The translations under genes were made by a program, and so were the position numbers. 64,000 bases of DNA, from contig CBDCPD010000004.1 of the NCBI GenBank assembly GCA_965220095.1, positions 1 through 64,000 on the forward strand, written 5' to 3'. The DNA is from Bin87 sp965220095 (GTDB taxonomy: Bacteria; Chloroflexota; Dehalococcoidia; Lucifugimonadales; UBA3495). Below, piece after piece: positions 17,785-26,679 of this stretch; positions within the stretch are counted from its first letter, which is position 1; every line of letters begins with the position of its first letter. The notes beneath the pieces are model-generated. The model saw only the letters and a program-made list of their open reading frames with translations, did no database searches and was not told the origin of the DNA.

Positions 17785-18164
17785 GGTTTTGCCGATCAGG
17801 GATCGATTGGATTGAGGTTTGACATGGAGAGGACAATGGGCCCGCCGCGTCCAGACAGCGAAGAGGCCTGATCTCCAGAGTTTCAGGTCTGGCCGACCAC
17901 GGGAAATAACCCGCACGGTCGCCCACTTCTACCCCTCTTTCGGGACGCCTCAGAACCTATGAAAGTCCCAAACCGCAGGTGCATCTCCCGGACGCCGACC
18001 TTCGACAGCCGACCCGGATCAGGTTGAGCCCGCCCGCCGTGAGAAACCGGGCGGTTGACTTCTATTTCCTACCGCGGCTCTCCTCCCCGCGAGATTGGCA
18101 TTGTTGCAGTCGTAGGGGACGAATATCGCCGACGGACAACGGTCCGCCGGCGACGGCATTTCCC
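17785..18164. other. Intergenic between NERD cluster and KAP gene
   Basis: No gene is supported. An imperfect stem-loop at about 17865-17897 (minus strand AGACCTGA...TCAGGCCTCTTC) resembles the GACCTGA hairpins found before the other NERD-like genes, in weaker form. Confidence 0.4.
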
Positions 18165-18188
18165 AAGAAACGCAGGCAAGCGTTTCTT
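18165..18188 (-). terminator. Intrinsic terminator of KAP gene
   Basis: AAGAAACGC pairs with GCGTTTCTT (9 bp, 6-nt loop). On the minus strand the descending arm itself is T-rich (TTTCTT). It lies just 9 bp after the KAP NTPase stop. Confidence 0.65.
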
Positions 18189-18196
18189 AACAGTGG

Positions 18197-19657
18197 TCAT
18201 GTCCCTTCTTCGGAATCGTTGACCAAATCCGGCGAAAGTAATTCGAGCCTTCGCGCAGCGTGGAGAAATCCCGGGGGTCTCCCCGACACGGCCTCATTCC
18301 TAAATTCTTGAACCATTCGCAACACGCTACCGGCGTACAAGACCGGCCTGTCTCGCGAACCCGTGTCCGCGTTGGATGAAATGACCGTCTGATAACGGGC
18401 AAACAGGGGCGTAGTGGTATCTTCCAACCTGCGGTGTATCTGATTCCCGATTTCCAGCGCTCCGACGATGAGAACGGCCTCGAGTAATGCCCTTTGGTGT
18501 TCCGTTCCCTCATCGTCGACACGGACCTTGGCGAGAATCCTTTCAGCCACCGCGGCGTCTCCGATTTGCCCGCTCAAGAAATCTCTGTACGAAACCGGAT
18601 CCAGGGTCCGAAGGATTAGGGTAACGGCGGCAGAAAACCCCATGAATTGCTTGTCGGGCCGGAGCGTAGCCAATACGAGACCAAGATGGTGGATCGCTTG
18701 GTTGATTGTGCGAAGGCTGATGTCCGAGGCAGCAAAGAAGGTCGAAAACAACAGCTTTATCTGGTCATAATCTCTTTTCGCGTCTCGATCCAACGTTCGG
18801 CCGAAATAGTCGTCGAACTGAATGGAAGTGAGAGCCTGACGTATAAATGGTTCCCGATCTGGGTCAGGAAGCCTCAGATCGATATCGAAGAAACGGCGCA
18901 AATACGCCTCACCATCAAATTCAGCGCCGTAGAGCGAACGTATGGAATGTGCCAACTGGTCTCGATTGACTGCAAGGACAAACACAACTTGGTCGACGGC
19001 AAACAGATGCTTGGCGATCTCGAGGAGCTCGGCCGCATATGATGGGCGGCAACGATCCAGTTCATCAATGACAACCACCAAAGGGAGTCCGCCTTCGGAC
19101 TCGGATAACGAGCTTGCCGCATCTTGGAGCGTATTCCTGAAATCTCGGAGCGTTTGTTGCGCTCCTTGGTAGGCCGACATCCTTTCCTGTGCGTAGGACG
19201 CAGCGATTTGACCCAGTTCTCGCTCAAATACCGGCGACAAATCCAGGACGCCAGCGGTGAGCAGTCGAACCGCCCCCGGCGTCGCTCGCAGTGCGACCTC
19301 CTTCGTCATGCTCAACACGCTCTCAATTTTGGCGTCGAACGACCTTCCGCGGTACCGCTGCAGTTCCTGCGAAATCTCATGGGACAACGCCAAGAATGGG
19401 TCACCAGAAAAGTCAGTTTCCCAAGCGTTAAAACTCACAACCGGGAAGCTCTCGTTACGGAGGTGTTGAGCCCACATCCGGAGGAAAGTAGTCTTGCCGG
19501 ATCCCCAAGGTCCATCTATGCCAAGGACGCAGGGGCCGTCGATGGCTTTGATCACGCTAGACAACACCGAAATGTGCTCTTTGCGCCCCATCGTATCGTT
19601 GGCAAAGGGATCGTCTGCCGGGATATCGATTTCCCTCGGCTGCACGCGTACCTTCAT
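18197..19657 (-). CDS. KAP-family P-loop NTPase
   Basis: The protein has 486 residues from the ATG at 19657 (GGGGG before it). The Walker A is at residues 49-57 (GPWGSGKTT), followed by VVSFNAWETDFSGDP, a KAP hallmark. Walker B is VVVIDELDRCRPSYAAELLE near residue 200, and then come VVFVLAVNRDQL and YLRRFFDIDLRLPDP. KAP NTPases are membrane-associated or cytosolic STAND-like ATPases linked to phage exclusion and abortive defence (the PifA relatives). Here no transmembrane insertion is evident, so it would be cytosolic. It has its own terminator and faces away from the Uma2/R-M region. A defence role is likely from family and context but not proven. Confidence 0.82.
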   Translation of the reverse strand: MKVRVQPREIDIPADDPFANDTMGRKEHISVLSSVIKAIDGPCVLGIDGPWGSGKTTFLRMWAQHLRNESFPVVSFNAWETDFSGDPFLALSHEISQELQRYRGRSFDAKIESVLSMTKEVALRATPGAVRLLTAGVLDLSPVFERELGQIAASYAQERMSAYQGAQQTLRDFRNTLQDAASSLSESEGGLPLVVVIDELDRCRPSYAAELLEIAKHLFAVDQVVFVLAVNRDQLAHSIRSLYGAEFDGEAYLRRFFDIDLRLPDPDREPFIRQALTSIQFDDYFGRTLDRDAKRDYDQIKLLFSTFFAASDISLRTINQAIHHLGLVLATLRPDKQFMGFSAAVTLILRTLDPVSYRDFLSGQIGDAAVAERILAKVRVDDEGTEHQRALLEAVLIVGALEIGNQIHRRLEDTTTPLFARYQTVISSNADTGSRDRPVLYAGSVLRMVQEFRNEAVSGRPPGFLHAARRLELLSPDLVNDSEEGT

Positions 19658-19717
19658 AGAACCCCCAGACCAAATTGAGCCGTAAATTGGCCCGTATCCA
19701 TCGGCAAGGCTATCCAT

Positions 19718-20188
19718 GATACATGGCCCTGTTGGCGCACCTGAGCCATGGGCTCCGTTGAGCAGGGCAATCGCGTCTTATTCAATACGGCATAGAGAAT
19801 ATCAATCCAGCTGATAACATCTACAGGGCACCCATATGATTAACGCTCCTGGCCAGATTATTGGAGCCTTTTTCACATCGAACCGGCTGTGTTTCAAGTG
19901 CCGGACGCCATTTCAAGAGCATTTAGACCATCCAAAACGCTGAAAATCAGGCGGTTGCACCGTTACGAATTAAGACGCGATTGCCCTGCTCCGTTGAGGT
20001 GGTTCTTCCAGAGGCGCACGTTGGTGTCGTTGCAATCATAGTTGCAAAACGTCTTGACGCTACACGGCTGAGTCATTCCAAGCCCGCGTGCCCCTCGAGC
20101 ATGTTTTGAGCTGCAACCTCGTCGATGTTTTCGATGACCTCGTGGAAGAACCAGTTGCAGAGGATGTTGTTCCTAGACAATCTGCAGC
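19718..20188. other. Intergenic with a possible minus-strand microORF
   Basis: No gene is supported to 20070. A minus-strand frame of 63 residues (20264-20073, ADGLWLAEFDPNSATFGVWP...) overlaps the repeat at 20189-20240. A related fragment (NSATFGSLVDQ) is read from the second repeat copy, so this frame is probably part of the repeat unit rather than an independent gene. Confidence 0.35.
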
Positions 20189-20240
20189 CGTTGGTCGGCC
20201 AGACGCCGAAAGTGGCAGAGTTTGGGTCAAACTCTGCCAA
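20189..20240. repeat. Direct repeat copy 1 with internal hairpin
   Basis: It begins CGTTGGTCGGCCAG and includes a perfect 11-bp stem (TGGCAGAGTTT / AAACTCTGCCA, 5-nt loop at 20213-20239). A second copy (CGTTGGTCGACCAG, TGGCAGAGTT...) is at 21219-21270 in the same orientation, so the pair brackets the Uma2 gene. Confidence 0.7.
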
Positions 20241-20475
20241 CCACAGACCATCAGCCTTCGCCAAGCAATCTGCCTACCGCACCATCGTCCATCAACGGAT
20301 GTCCTGGCGCATGTCACACAAGGCATCTGCACGGGAGACCGTTCCGCCCAGCCTCATCCTGCCGCCCGCGGCCGAATAACCCTCAGCCCGACCCGGACCA
20401 ACAAGAGTTATAATCGGACCCATCAACCAGGCGCGTCCCCGACCGGCTAACACGCTAACCCTCACGAGGTTCAGC

Positions 20476-21183
20476 ATGACCACTGCCAAGACACCCAACC
20501 CTCAAAGCCGTTTCCGGCTTCCAGATCCGCCTCCGAGAGAACCGGACGAGGTGACCGCCTTCGACCATGTCTACAAGCACGGCAACAACCGCTACCTGGC
20601 CATCCACCTCGGCAACCAAGAGACAACCCTGGTCGTCGCCGACCGCTGGATAATCGCTCACCCTGACGCCGACTGGTCAAGAGCACGCCGGCCCGACCTG
20701 CTCATCGCCTTCAACGTGGACCCCGCGGCTTACCACGCCTCCAACGGTTACATCGTCTCCGAACAGGGCAAGCCGCCCGACTTCGTCCTCGAAGTCGCCT
20801 CCGAGAGCACCGGAGCCACCGACACCGGCGCCAAGCGCCAGGACTACGCCGCCCTAGGCATTTCCGAATACTGGCGCTTCGACGAAACCGGACAGCACTA
20901 CGGCGTTCGCCTCGCCGGCGACCAGTTTGTCGGCGACCGATACCGACCTATCACCATCGAGCAACTGCCCGACGGCACCCTGCAAGGCTACAGCCCTGCG
21001 CTCAACCTATTCCTGCACTGGCAGGACGGCCAGCTACTCTGGATCAACCCAGCGACGCAGCAGCCCATCCTCACCTACGAGGACCAGCTATCCCGCGCCG
21101 AACAGGCCGAAGCCCGCGTCGAACAGGCCGCTGCCCGCATCAGCGAGCTCGAGAACGAAATCCGCCGCCTCCGGGGACAATAA
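20476..21183 (+). CDS. Uma2-family (DUF820) PD-(D/E)xK endonuclease-like protein
   Basis: The protein has 235 residues. Uma2 core: RPDLLIAF (72-79), PDFVLEVASEST (101-112) and KRQDYAALGISEYWRFD (120-136), the usual order of the PD, ExA/K and KxxDY..GI.EYW motifs. The last 40 residues are a heptad-rich coiled coil (EQAEARVEQAAARISELENEIRRL). The family consists of predicted restriction-endonuclease-fold proteins, abundant in cyanobacteria and Chloroflexi, whose cellular role is unclear. It is flanked at both ends by the 52-bp hairpin repeats at 20189 and 21219, which suggests that it moved as a cassette. There is no obvious operon partner. Confidence 0.85.
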   Translation: MTTAKTPNPQSRFRLPDPPPREPDEVTAFDHVYKHGNNRYLAIHLGNQETTLVVADRWIIAHPDADWSRARRPDLLIAFNVDPAAYHASNGYIVSEQGKPPDFVLEVASESTGATDTGAKRQDYAALGISEYWRFDETGQHYGVRLAGDQFVGDRYRPITIEQLPDGTLQGYSPALNLFLHWQDGQLLWINPATQQPILTYEDQLSRAEQAEARVEQAAARISELENEIRRLRGQ

Positions 21184-21218
21184 CCCAGAGCATCGAATCC
21201 GACTCGACAGCTGGAGGC

Positions 21219-21270
21219 GTTGGTCGACCAGCGACCCAAAAGTGGCAGAGTTGTGCGCAAAGTCTGCCAC
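21219..21270. repeat. Direct repeat copy 2 with internal hairpin
   Basis: It is about 80% identical by eye to 20189-20240; the hairpin stem is TGGCAGA...TCTGCCA with a partly mismatched middle. It begins 35 bp after the Uma2 stop. Confidence 0.7.
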
Positions 21271-21359
21271 CGGCCACACCCGTTAGCCCATCTGTTGCTG
21301 TTCACGAAAACGCGAATTTAGTTTCGCGATTTCCTGACGGTTATAATCGGCGAAACCGT

Positions 21360-23937
21360 ATGCCTACCTACCAGCACATAGACAGCTACTACGAGCAGCT
21401 CCGCGAACTCATCGAGTTCGGCGGAGCAACCAACGAGGAAAACATCCGGTTGGCGTTCCTGAACTGCCTATCCGATTACTGCAAGGAACACCCGGAACGG
21501 TTCGTGCTCGTCCCCGAACTGCGCTTCGACCGCAGCAACAAGCCTGACGGGACGGTCAGGGATTCCCTGCGCATGACACGCGGCTTGTGGGAAGCCAAGG
21601 ACACCCACGACGATCTGGACCGCGAGATCCGCAACAAACTAGGCCAAGGCTACTCTGGCGACAACATCCTTTTCGAGAACTCGCAAACCGCCGTGCTGGT
21701 CCAGGGCTACCAAGAGGTAATGCGGACAGACATGGCCAACGCGGCCGCACTGGACGAGCTGATCCGCAAGTTCCTGGACTACGAACTACCCGAGATCCAA
21801 GAGTTTCGGGACGCCAGGCAGCAGTTCAAGGATGACCTGCCGGCCGTGCTGGAGAGCCTTCGTGAAACCATCGTAGAGGCCGAAGCCGGCAACGCGGAGT
21901 ACCAAGGGGCAGCACAGTTGTTCCTTGAACTGTGCCACCAGTCAATCAGTCCCAACGTCACGAACGACAACGTCAGGGAGATGCTGATCCAGCATATCCT
22001 GACGAAGGACATTTTCCTGAGGGTGTTCGGCGAGGACCAGTTCCATCGCGAGAACAACGTTGCCCGCCAGCTGGACGCCCTTGAGGGCACCTTCTTCACC
22101 GGCAACGTGCGCCGTCAGGCCATCGACCGGTTGCGGGCCTACTACGGCGCCATCGGTCGTGCAGCCGACGACATCGCCGAGTACAGAGAGAAGCAACAGT
22201 TCCTGAAAGGCATCTACGAAGATTTCTACCAGGCTTACAACCCTGGTGCCGCCGACCGCCTCGGCGTGGTGTACACGCCCAACGAGGTGGTGGACTTCAT
22301 TATCCGGGGCACCGACTGGCTCCTCCAGAAGCATTTCGGCAAGACACTGGCCGATAGGAACGTGAACATCCTTGACCCGGCGACGGGAACGGGGACGTTC
22401 ATCACCAACCTGATGAACCACCTGCCGGCGGACCGGCTGGAGTACAAGTACCTCAATGAGATCCACGCCAATGAGGTGGAAATTCTCCCCTACTACATCG
22501 CCAACCTGAACATCGAGTACACGTACAAGGAGCGGACGGGCGACTACCTGGGGTTTCCGAACCTGTGCTTCGTAGACACCCTAGACAACATAGATTGGAA
22601 GGGAGCCAGCGGCGCTACGGTGCAGCGACAGACGATGATGAACTTGGGCAGCGTCTCCGAAGAAAACTGGATCCGCGTCCAGGAGCAGAACGAGAAGCCC
22701 ATCAGCGTCATCATCGGCAACCCGCCGTACAACGACCAACAGAGTAACTGGTACGACGACAATCCGAACCGCAAGTATCCTCAAATCGACAGGAGAATTC
22801 GCGAGACTTACATCAAAGAAAGCACGGCCCAGCGAACCCATCAATACGACATGTACAAGCGGTTCATCCGCTGGGCGTCGGACCGCCTGGAAGACGATGG
22901 AATCATCGGGTTCATCACGAACCGGGCTTACCTAGACACTCGGCAAGACGACGGCTTCCGGCACATGGCGGAACGGGAATTCACTGACATTTACGTGCTG
23001 GACTTGCGCTCGGACGTACGGCTGAACCCAAAGATCTCTGGTACTACGCACAACGTGTTCGGCATTCAGACCGGCGTAGCCGTCGGCTTCTTTGTTCGAG
23101 AGAAGGCGAAATTAGGTAGTTGCAGCATCCACTATGCTCGTCGCGAGGACGAAGAGTTAGCTGCGGACAAGCTCGCTTTTTTGCATAACGTGACGATTGA
23201 AGGCATAGGCTTTGACCCCATTGTTCCCGATGCCAAATCTAACTGGCTCAACCAGTCGACCAGCGACTTCGATCAACTGGTGCCCGTCGCTGATCGTCAG
23301 ACAAAGCTGGCCAAGATCTCCGATGACGAACAGGCTGTGTTCAGTTTGTATTCGAGGGGCGTCAACACCGGCCGGGACGAATGGGTCTACGATTTCGATG
23401 AAAATCATTTGTTGGACAAAGTCCAAGTCTTTTGCAACGTCTACCAGAAGGAAGCGCAACGGTATGCCAAGGAAACACCCGCTGCTAACACCGTGGGCTC
23501 TTGGGTCGACAAATCCATCAAATGGACCAGTGAACTAACGAGTCACTTGGTACGTGGTAATTCGCTTCCTGTTTCTTTGGAAAACATGATACGGGGCTCA
23601 TACCGCCCTTACGTCGTCAAGCACACTTACTTTGCCCCGAGGATCTCACACAGGACGTACCAACTGCCCAGCATTTTACCTCTGGGTCTCCAGGTGAGCA
23701 ACCAATTGATCTGCGTTTGCAGAAACGGGAAGGATTTTTATTCCTTGGCCACCAAATATCTGCCTGATTATCACCTAACTGGCGATTCCGACTGTCTCCC
23801 CCTCTACCGCTACACGGCGGAAGGTGAGCAAGTGAGCAACATCACCGAGTGGGGCTTGGCCCAGTTCCGCGAGCACTACGGCGACGATGCTATCACAGCC
23901 GAGGGCATCTTCGCCTACGTCTATGCCATGCTCCACC
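21360..23937 (+). pseudogene. Type IIG/ISP-like restriction-modification protein, 3'-truncated by IS
   Basis: The first ~858 codons are a close paralog of the complete gene at 26680-29742. The N-terminal nuclease-like motif is KPDGTVRD...GLWEAKD (PD then ExK), followed by methyltransferase motif I ILDPATGTGTF and motif IV NPPY (N6-adenine class). The match ends abruptly at YAMLH (about 23936); the following residues come from the opposite strand of an IS701-like element. The paralog has about 170 more residues, which in this family contain the rest of the target-recognition domain. The product is therefore probably inactive or lacks proper specificity. Confidence 0.8.
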
Positions 23938-24765
23938 ATACCAGGCCACGGCCACACTGGCCCAAGTTACCTGGGGCTGGTCGAGGAGGACCTTCAGCGA
24001 GGGTCGCCGCGCGCCTTTCAGCGGCGGGCGGCCCGGCTGACCCGGTTGACGGGCTGGCGCTGGCGCATAGAGAGCGGCGTCCAGACGTAGTCTGGCAATG
24101 AGGGTAACGGGTTCACGGAGGGATTGGCAGCAGTGAAGCAGATCCAGCACGGCGTAGCTGTTGTCGCCCACCAGCACCAGCGGTCGCTGCGGCAGCCAGC
24201 GCCTCAGTTGCATGACCATCTGCCGCGCCCAGTCGGTGAGTTTCTTGTGTCGGCGTCCCTGCTGCTGGTAGTACCGCGTCGAGGGCGCCAGCACGGTGAG
24301 CACCGGCAAGGCCCAATAGCGTCCGGCCCAGGGCACGTGGCCCAGCCACATCAGGGAGATCCAGCGCAGGCCGCTGGCCTTGACCAGTTGCTGGCGGCTG
24401 GAACGCACCGCATCGCGGTAGATGCCCCGACCTTTGATCTTGGCGCCGCGCCGCCGTTCCAGGGTTTCGTCGATGCCGAAGATCAACGGGCCGTCGCCGC
24501 GGTCCAGGTGCTGGAGCAGCAGCACCAGCAGGATGCGGGCCGCCTGGCGGGAAGACCACACCGCCCGATTGAGCACCTCATGGTAACGGGCGTAGTCGCG
24601 CTGGTCGCTGCGGCCCATGACCCGCAGGGCCGCGGCCACGGTGCGCTGGCCCGGGGTCAGGATCGCGCCGATCAGCAGCACCTGAGCTTTCCGCCAGGTT
24701 GGGCTGGTAAACAGCATGGCGAAGGGAACGAGCAGGGATACAATGGCATCGGGCAGGGTGAGCAT
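23938..24765 (-). mobile_element. IS701-like transposase, C-terminally truncated
   Basis: The minus-strand frame from 24765 has FGIDETLERRRGAKI, YRDAVRSSRQQLVKASGLRW, WALPVLTVLAPS, LVGDNSYAVLDLL and RLRLDAALYAPAPAR, all typical of IS701-type DDE transposases (two catalytic Asp visible). The C-terminus with the final Glu region is missing: after TWASVAVAWYG the frame runs into restriction gene sequence. Both this transposase and the R-M gene lost their 3' ends at the same junction, which points to a deletion after insertion. I could not define inverted repeats. Confidence 0.75.
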
Positions 24766-24933
24766 GGCTGGACCTTTAGTGAGATTTGGGTCAGGCCAGC
24801 TTACCCTGCCTTTATACTTTTTCTAAATTTTGCGTAAAGCCCAGCTTGGTATTGGTTTAGTATCCCGCGATGGTCCAATCTCCGATCCCCGGCCGCAGCG
24901 CCAGGGTGTACTTGTCGGGATGGATCAACTCCA

Positions 24934-25239
24934 TTAACGCACCTTGAACCCCCGGCATTCCAGATACTCTACAGCCGCTTCCTCCAGCATCCCGGTAGCC
25001 GTCATTCTGCAATGGAACTCGGCCATATGCAGCGCCTCCCGGGTGGGCTTGTCCAAGTACGCCGTTACACGATAACGCTCTTCCTTGCCCGATACACGCG
25101 TAAACTTACCGCGCCGGTTGCCCTTCCGGGGTTTCCTCACCTCCAAACCCAGGCGCTCGGCCTCGGCGATAAGAGCCTCGACAGCCGCTTCGTCGCTGGG
25201 AGGCTTCGGACGGGGCCAAAAAGTGGCGAAAAACTGCAC
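24934..25239 (-). CDS. Ribbon-helix-helix-like DNA-binding protein
   Basis: The protein has 101 residues with a GTG start at 25239 and a weak ribosome binding site. The N-terminal half is basic (RKPRKGNRRGKF). The C-terminal half, ERYRVTAYLDKPTREALHMAEFHCRMTATGMLEEAAVEYL, has the strand-helix-helix pattern of MetJ/Arc or ParG-type proteins. It is divergent from the parA-like gene 144 bp away, and the protein encoded after parA has a similar C-terminal pattern. It may be a second partition or regulatory DNA-binding protein for the same centromere (inference). Confidence 0.55.
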   Translation of the reverse strand: MQFFATFWPRPKPPSDEAAVEALIAEAERLGLEVRKPRKGNRRGKFTRVSGKEERYRVTAYLDKPTREALHMAEFHCRMTATGMLEEAAVEYLECRGFKVR

Positions 25240-25382
25240 AGTACGACCGATGCGTAGGACGCAATAATCCTGTTAGTTTCTAAGCACGCACATAGACCTT
25301 AGCGCGGATAGCGGGAGTGGCGGAAACGAGTATGCGCCCAGACGCGTATACAAATCACCAAACTGTCAAGGGGGCACCAACC

Positions 25383-26069
25383 ATGACTGTAATCGGTTTC
25401 GTATCCTGGAAAGGAGGCACTGGAAAGAGCCTGCTGGCGTTCAATGCAGCCGAGCGCGCCACTGCCGCCGGGCTGCAAACTCTGCTCTGCGACTTCGACC
25501 CTCAGCTGACGCTGCTGCGTGAATGCGACATACGCTCCAAGATGAGTCCTGAGCGCCCACATCTGGACGCAGTGAGAGGCACGCTATCCAGCGAAGGAAT
25601 AGCGAACCTACGTGCAATCGCAGGGAGTGACGACCACGATCTCATTGTCTGCGACATGCCTGGAGCGGACTCTTTCACCATGGACCAGGCGTTGAACGTC
25701 CTAGACCTGATGCTCATTCCAATCACAGCAGCCCCGTTCGAGATCATGATTACGGCGAATCTAGTCCACAAGGGGATCATTAACGAATGGCCGATGGTGT
25801 TGGTGCCGAACAACCTGCCAGCGGTGAAATCGCGCCGGCGAGCGCTATTGACATCCCTGAACGGAATGGGCATCGAAATAGCCCCAGTTAGCTTGGTCAG
25901 AAGAGTCATCCACTGGGACGCCACCCTGGCAGGGCAGAGCGTCTGCGAATACGCACCCAACAGCGCAGGCGCACTGGAGATGGATAGTTTCTGGAAATGG
26001 CTTCAGAAGAGAATCGGCCAAGTCCAGGACAACCACGTAAAGGCGAAAAAGGAGTTGGCATATGCCTGA
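25383..26069 (+). CDS. parA: ParA-family partition ATPase
   Basis: The protein has 228 residues from the ATG at 25383 (GGGGG about 10 nt upstream). The deviant Walker A is KGGTGKS (10-16) with the signature lysine, followed by LLCDFDPQLTLL (A'), LIVCDMPGADSF (Walker B) and LMLIPITAAP. It is an ATPase that drives segregation of plasmids or integrated elements. It overlaps the following RHH gene by 8 bp, the standard parA-small parB/parG arrangement. The pair sits between two copies of the R-M gene, so the module was probably carried in by a plasmid or ICE. A chromosomal Soj role is unlikely because no ParB/noc gene is present. Confidence 0.82.
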   Translation: MTVIGFVSWKGGTGKSLLAFNAAERATAAGLQTLLCDFDPQLTLLRECDIRSKMSPERPHLDAVRGTLSSEGIANLRAIAGSDDHDLIVCDMPGADSFTMDQALNVLDLMLIPITAAPFEIMITANLVHKGIINEWPMVLVPNNLPAVKSRRRALLTSLNGMGIEIAPVSLVRRVIHWDATLAGQSVCEYAPNSAGALEMDSFWKWLQKRIGQVQDNHVKAKKELAYA

Positions 26070-26427
26070 GGATACCGCTCGAGGATTCGAAACACTGACG
26101 ACGCCCAGCGATTTCACGGTTCGGGATCTTGGACAGAGCAAGCCACCTCCAACTCCAGCAGCACTGGAGGATGTAGACGAGGAACAACTCCGGGCATTCC
26201 TGCAGACCCGCGGCCTGGAAATAAGGCAGATACCGAAGGAGTATGGGGTGATCTCAAGGGTCCAAGACGTCAAGAAAAAGAAGCGCCTGACCATACACCT
26301 GACGCCATCGTTGCGCCAAGACTTACAGTTCGCCAGTGCGGAAACCGGCAAGAAACTGTCCCAGATCGGAGAGGAGGCACTCCAAGAGTGGATGACCAGA
26401 CGCGGGTTGCGTCAGCCGGGCCGTTAG
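26062..26427 (+). CDS. ParG/ParB-like small partition protein
   Basis: The protein has 121 residues and starts 8 bp inside parA. It has a disordered N-terminus (about 1-50, rich in Pro, Thr and Glu), then a basic KKKKRLTIHLTPSLRQDLQFASAETGKK...IGEEALQEWM segment. That is a beta-strand followed by two helices, as in ribbon-helix-helix centromere-binding proteins. The disordered tail plus RHH is the ParG-type layout, where the tail stimulates the ParA ATPase. The role is assigned mainly from coupling to parA. Confidence 0.65.
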   Translation: MPEDTARGFETLTTPSDFTVRDLGQSKPPPTPAALEDVDEEQLRAFLQTRGLEIRQIPKEYGVISRVQDVKKKKRLTIHLTPSLRQDLQFASAETGKKLSQIGEEALQEWMTRRGLRQPGR

Positions 26428-26470
26428 CGGCCCACCATCAGGCATAAAGCCCAACGGACGGTAAATCACC

Positions 26471-26562
26471 ATTACCGTGGTCGAGGAAATTTCGCTACTC
26501 GGGAATCGGCTGGATGGCGACTGAAAGTGGTCAGCCCCGTGACGAAATCCGTCTAGGAATTT
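26471..26562 (+). repeat. Inverted repeat copy 1 (about 90 bp)
   Basis: ACCGTGGTCGAGGAAATTTC, then GCTACTCGG, then CTGAAAGTGGTCAGC and GTGACGAAATCCGTCT. The complement of the same sequence, with scattered differences, lies at 33840-33932. Read as protein, both copies give RGRGNFATR...LKV(I/V)S.VT, so the unit may be the remnant of a coding sequence. It lies in the gap between the parA operon and the intact R-M gene. Confidence 0.65.
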
Positions 26563-26679
26563 TAGCCGTTTCAGTAGGCGGTTTTGTGCCCAACGGACTC
26601 CGTTGGTAGAATGAGTATCCACGACATCCAACGTGTGTTGTCGGATTCACTATGATGACCTCAGTTCCTATTGATCCTC

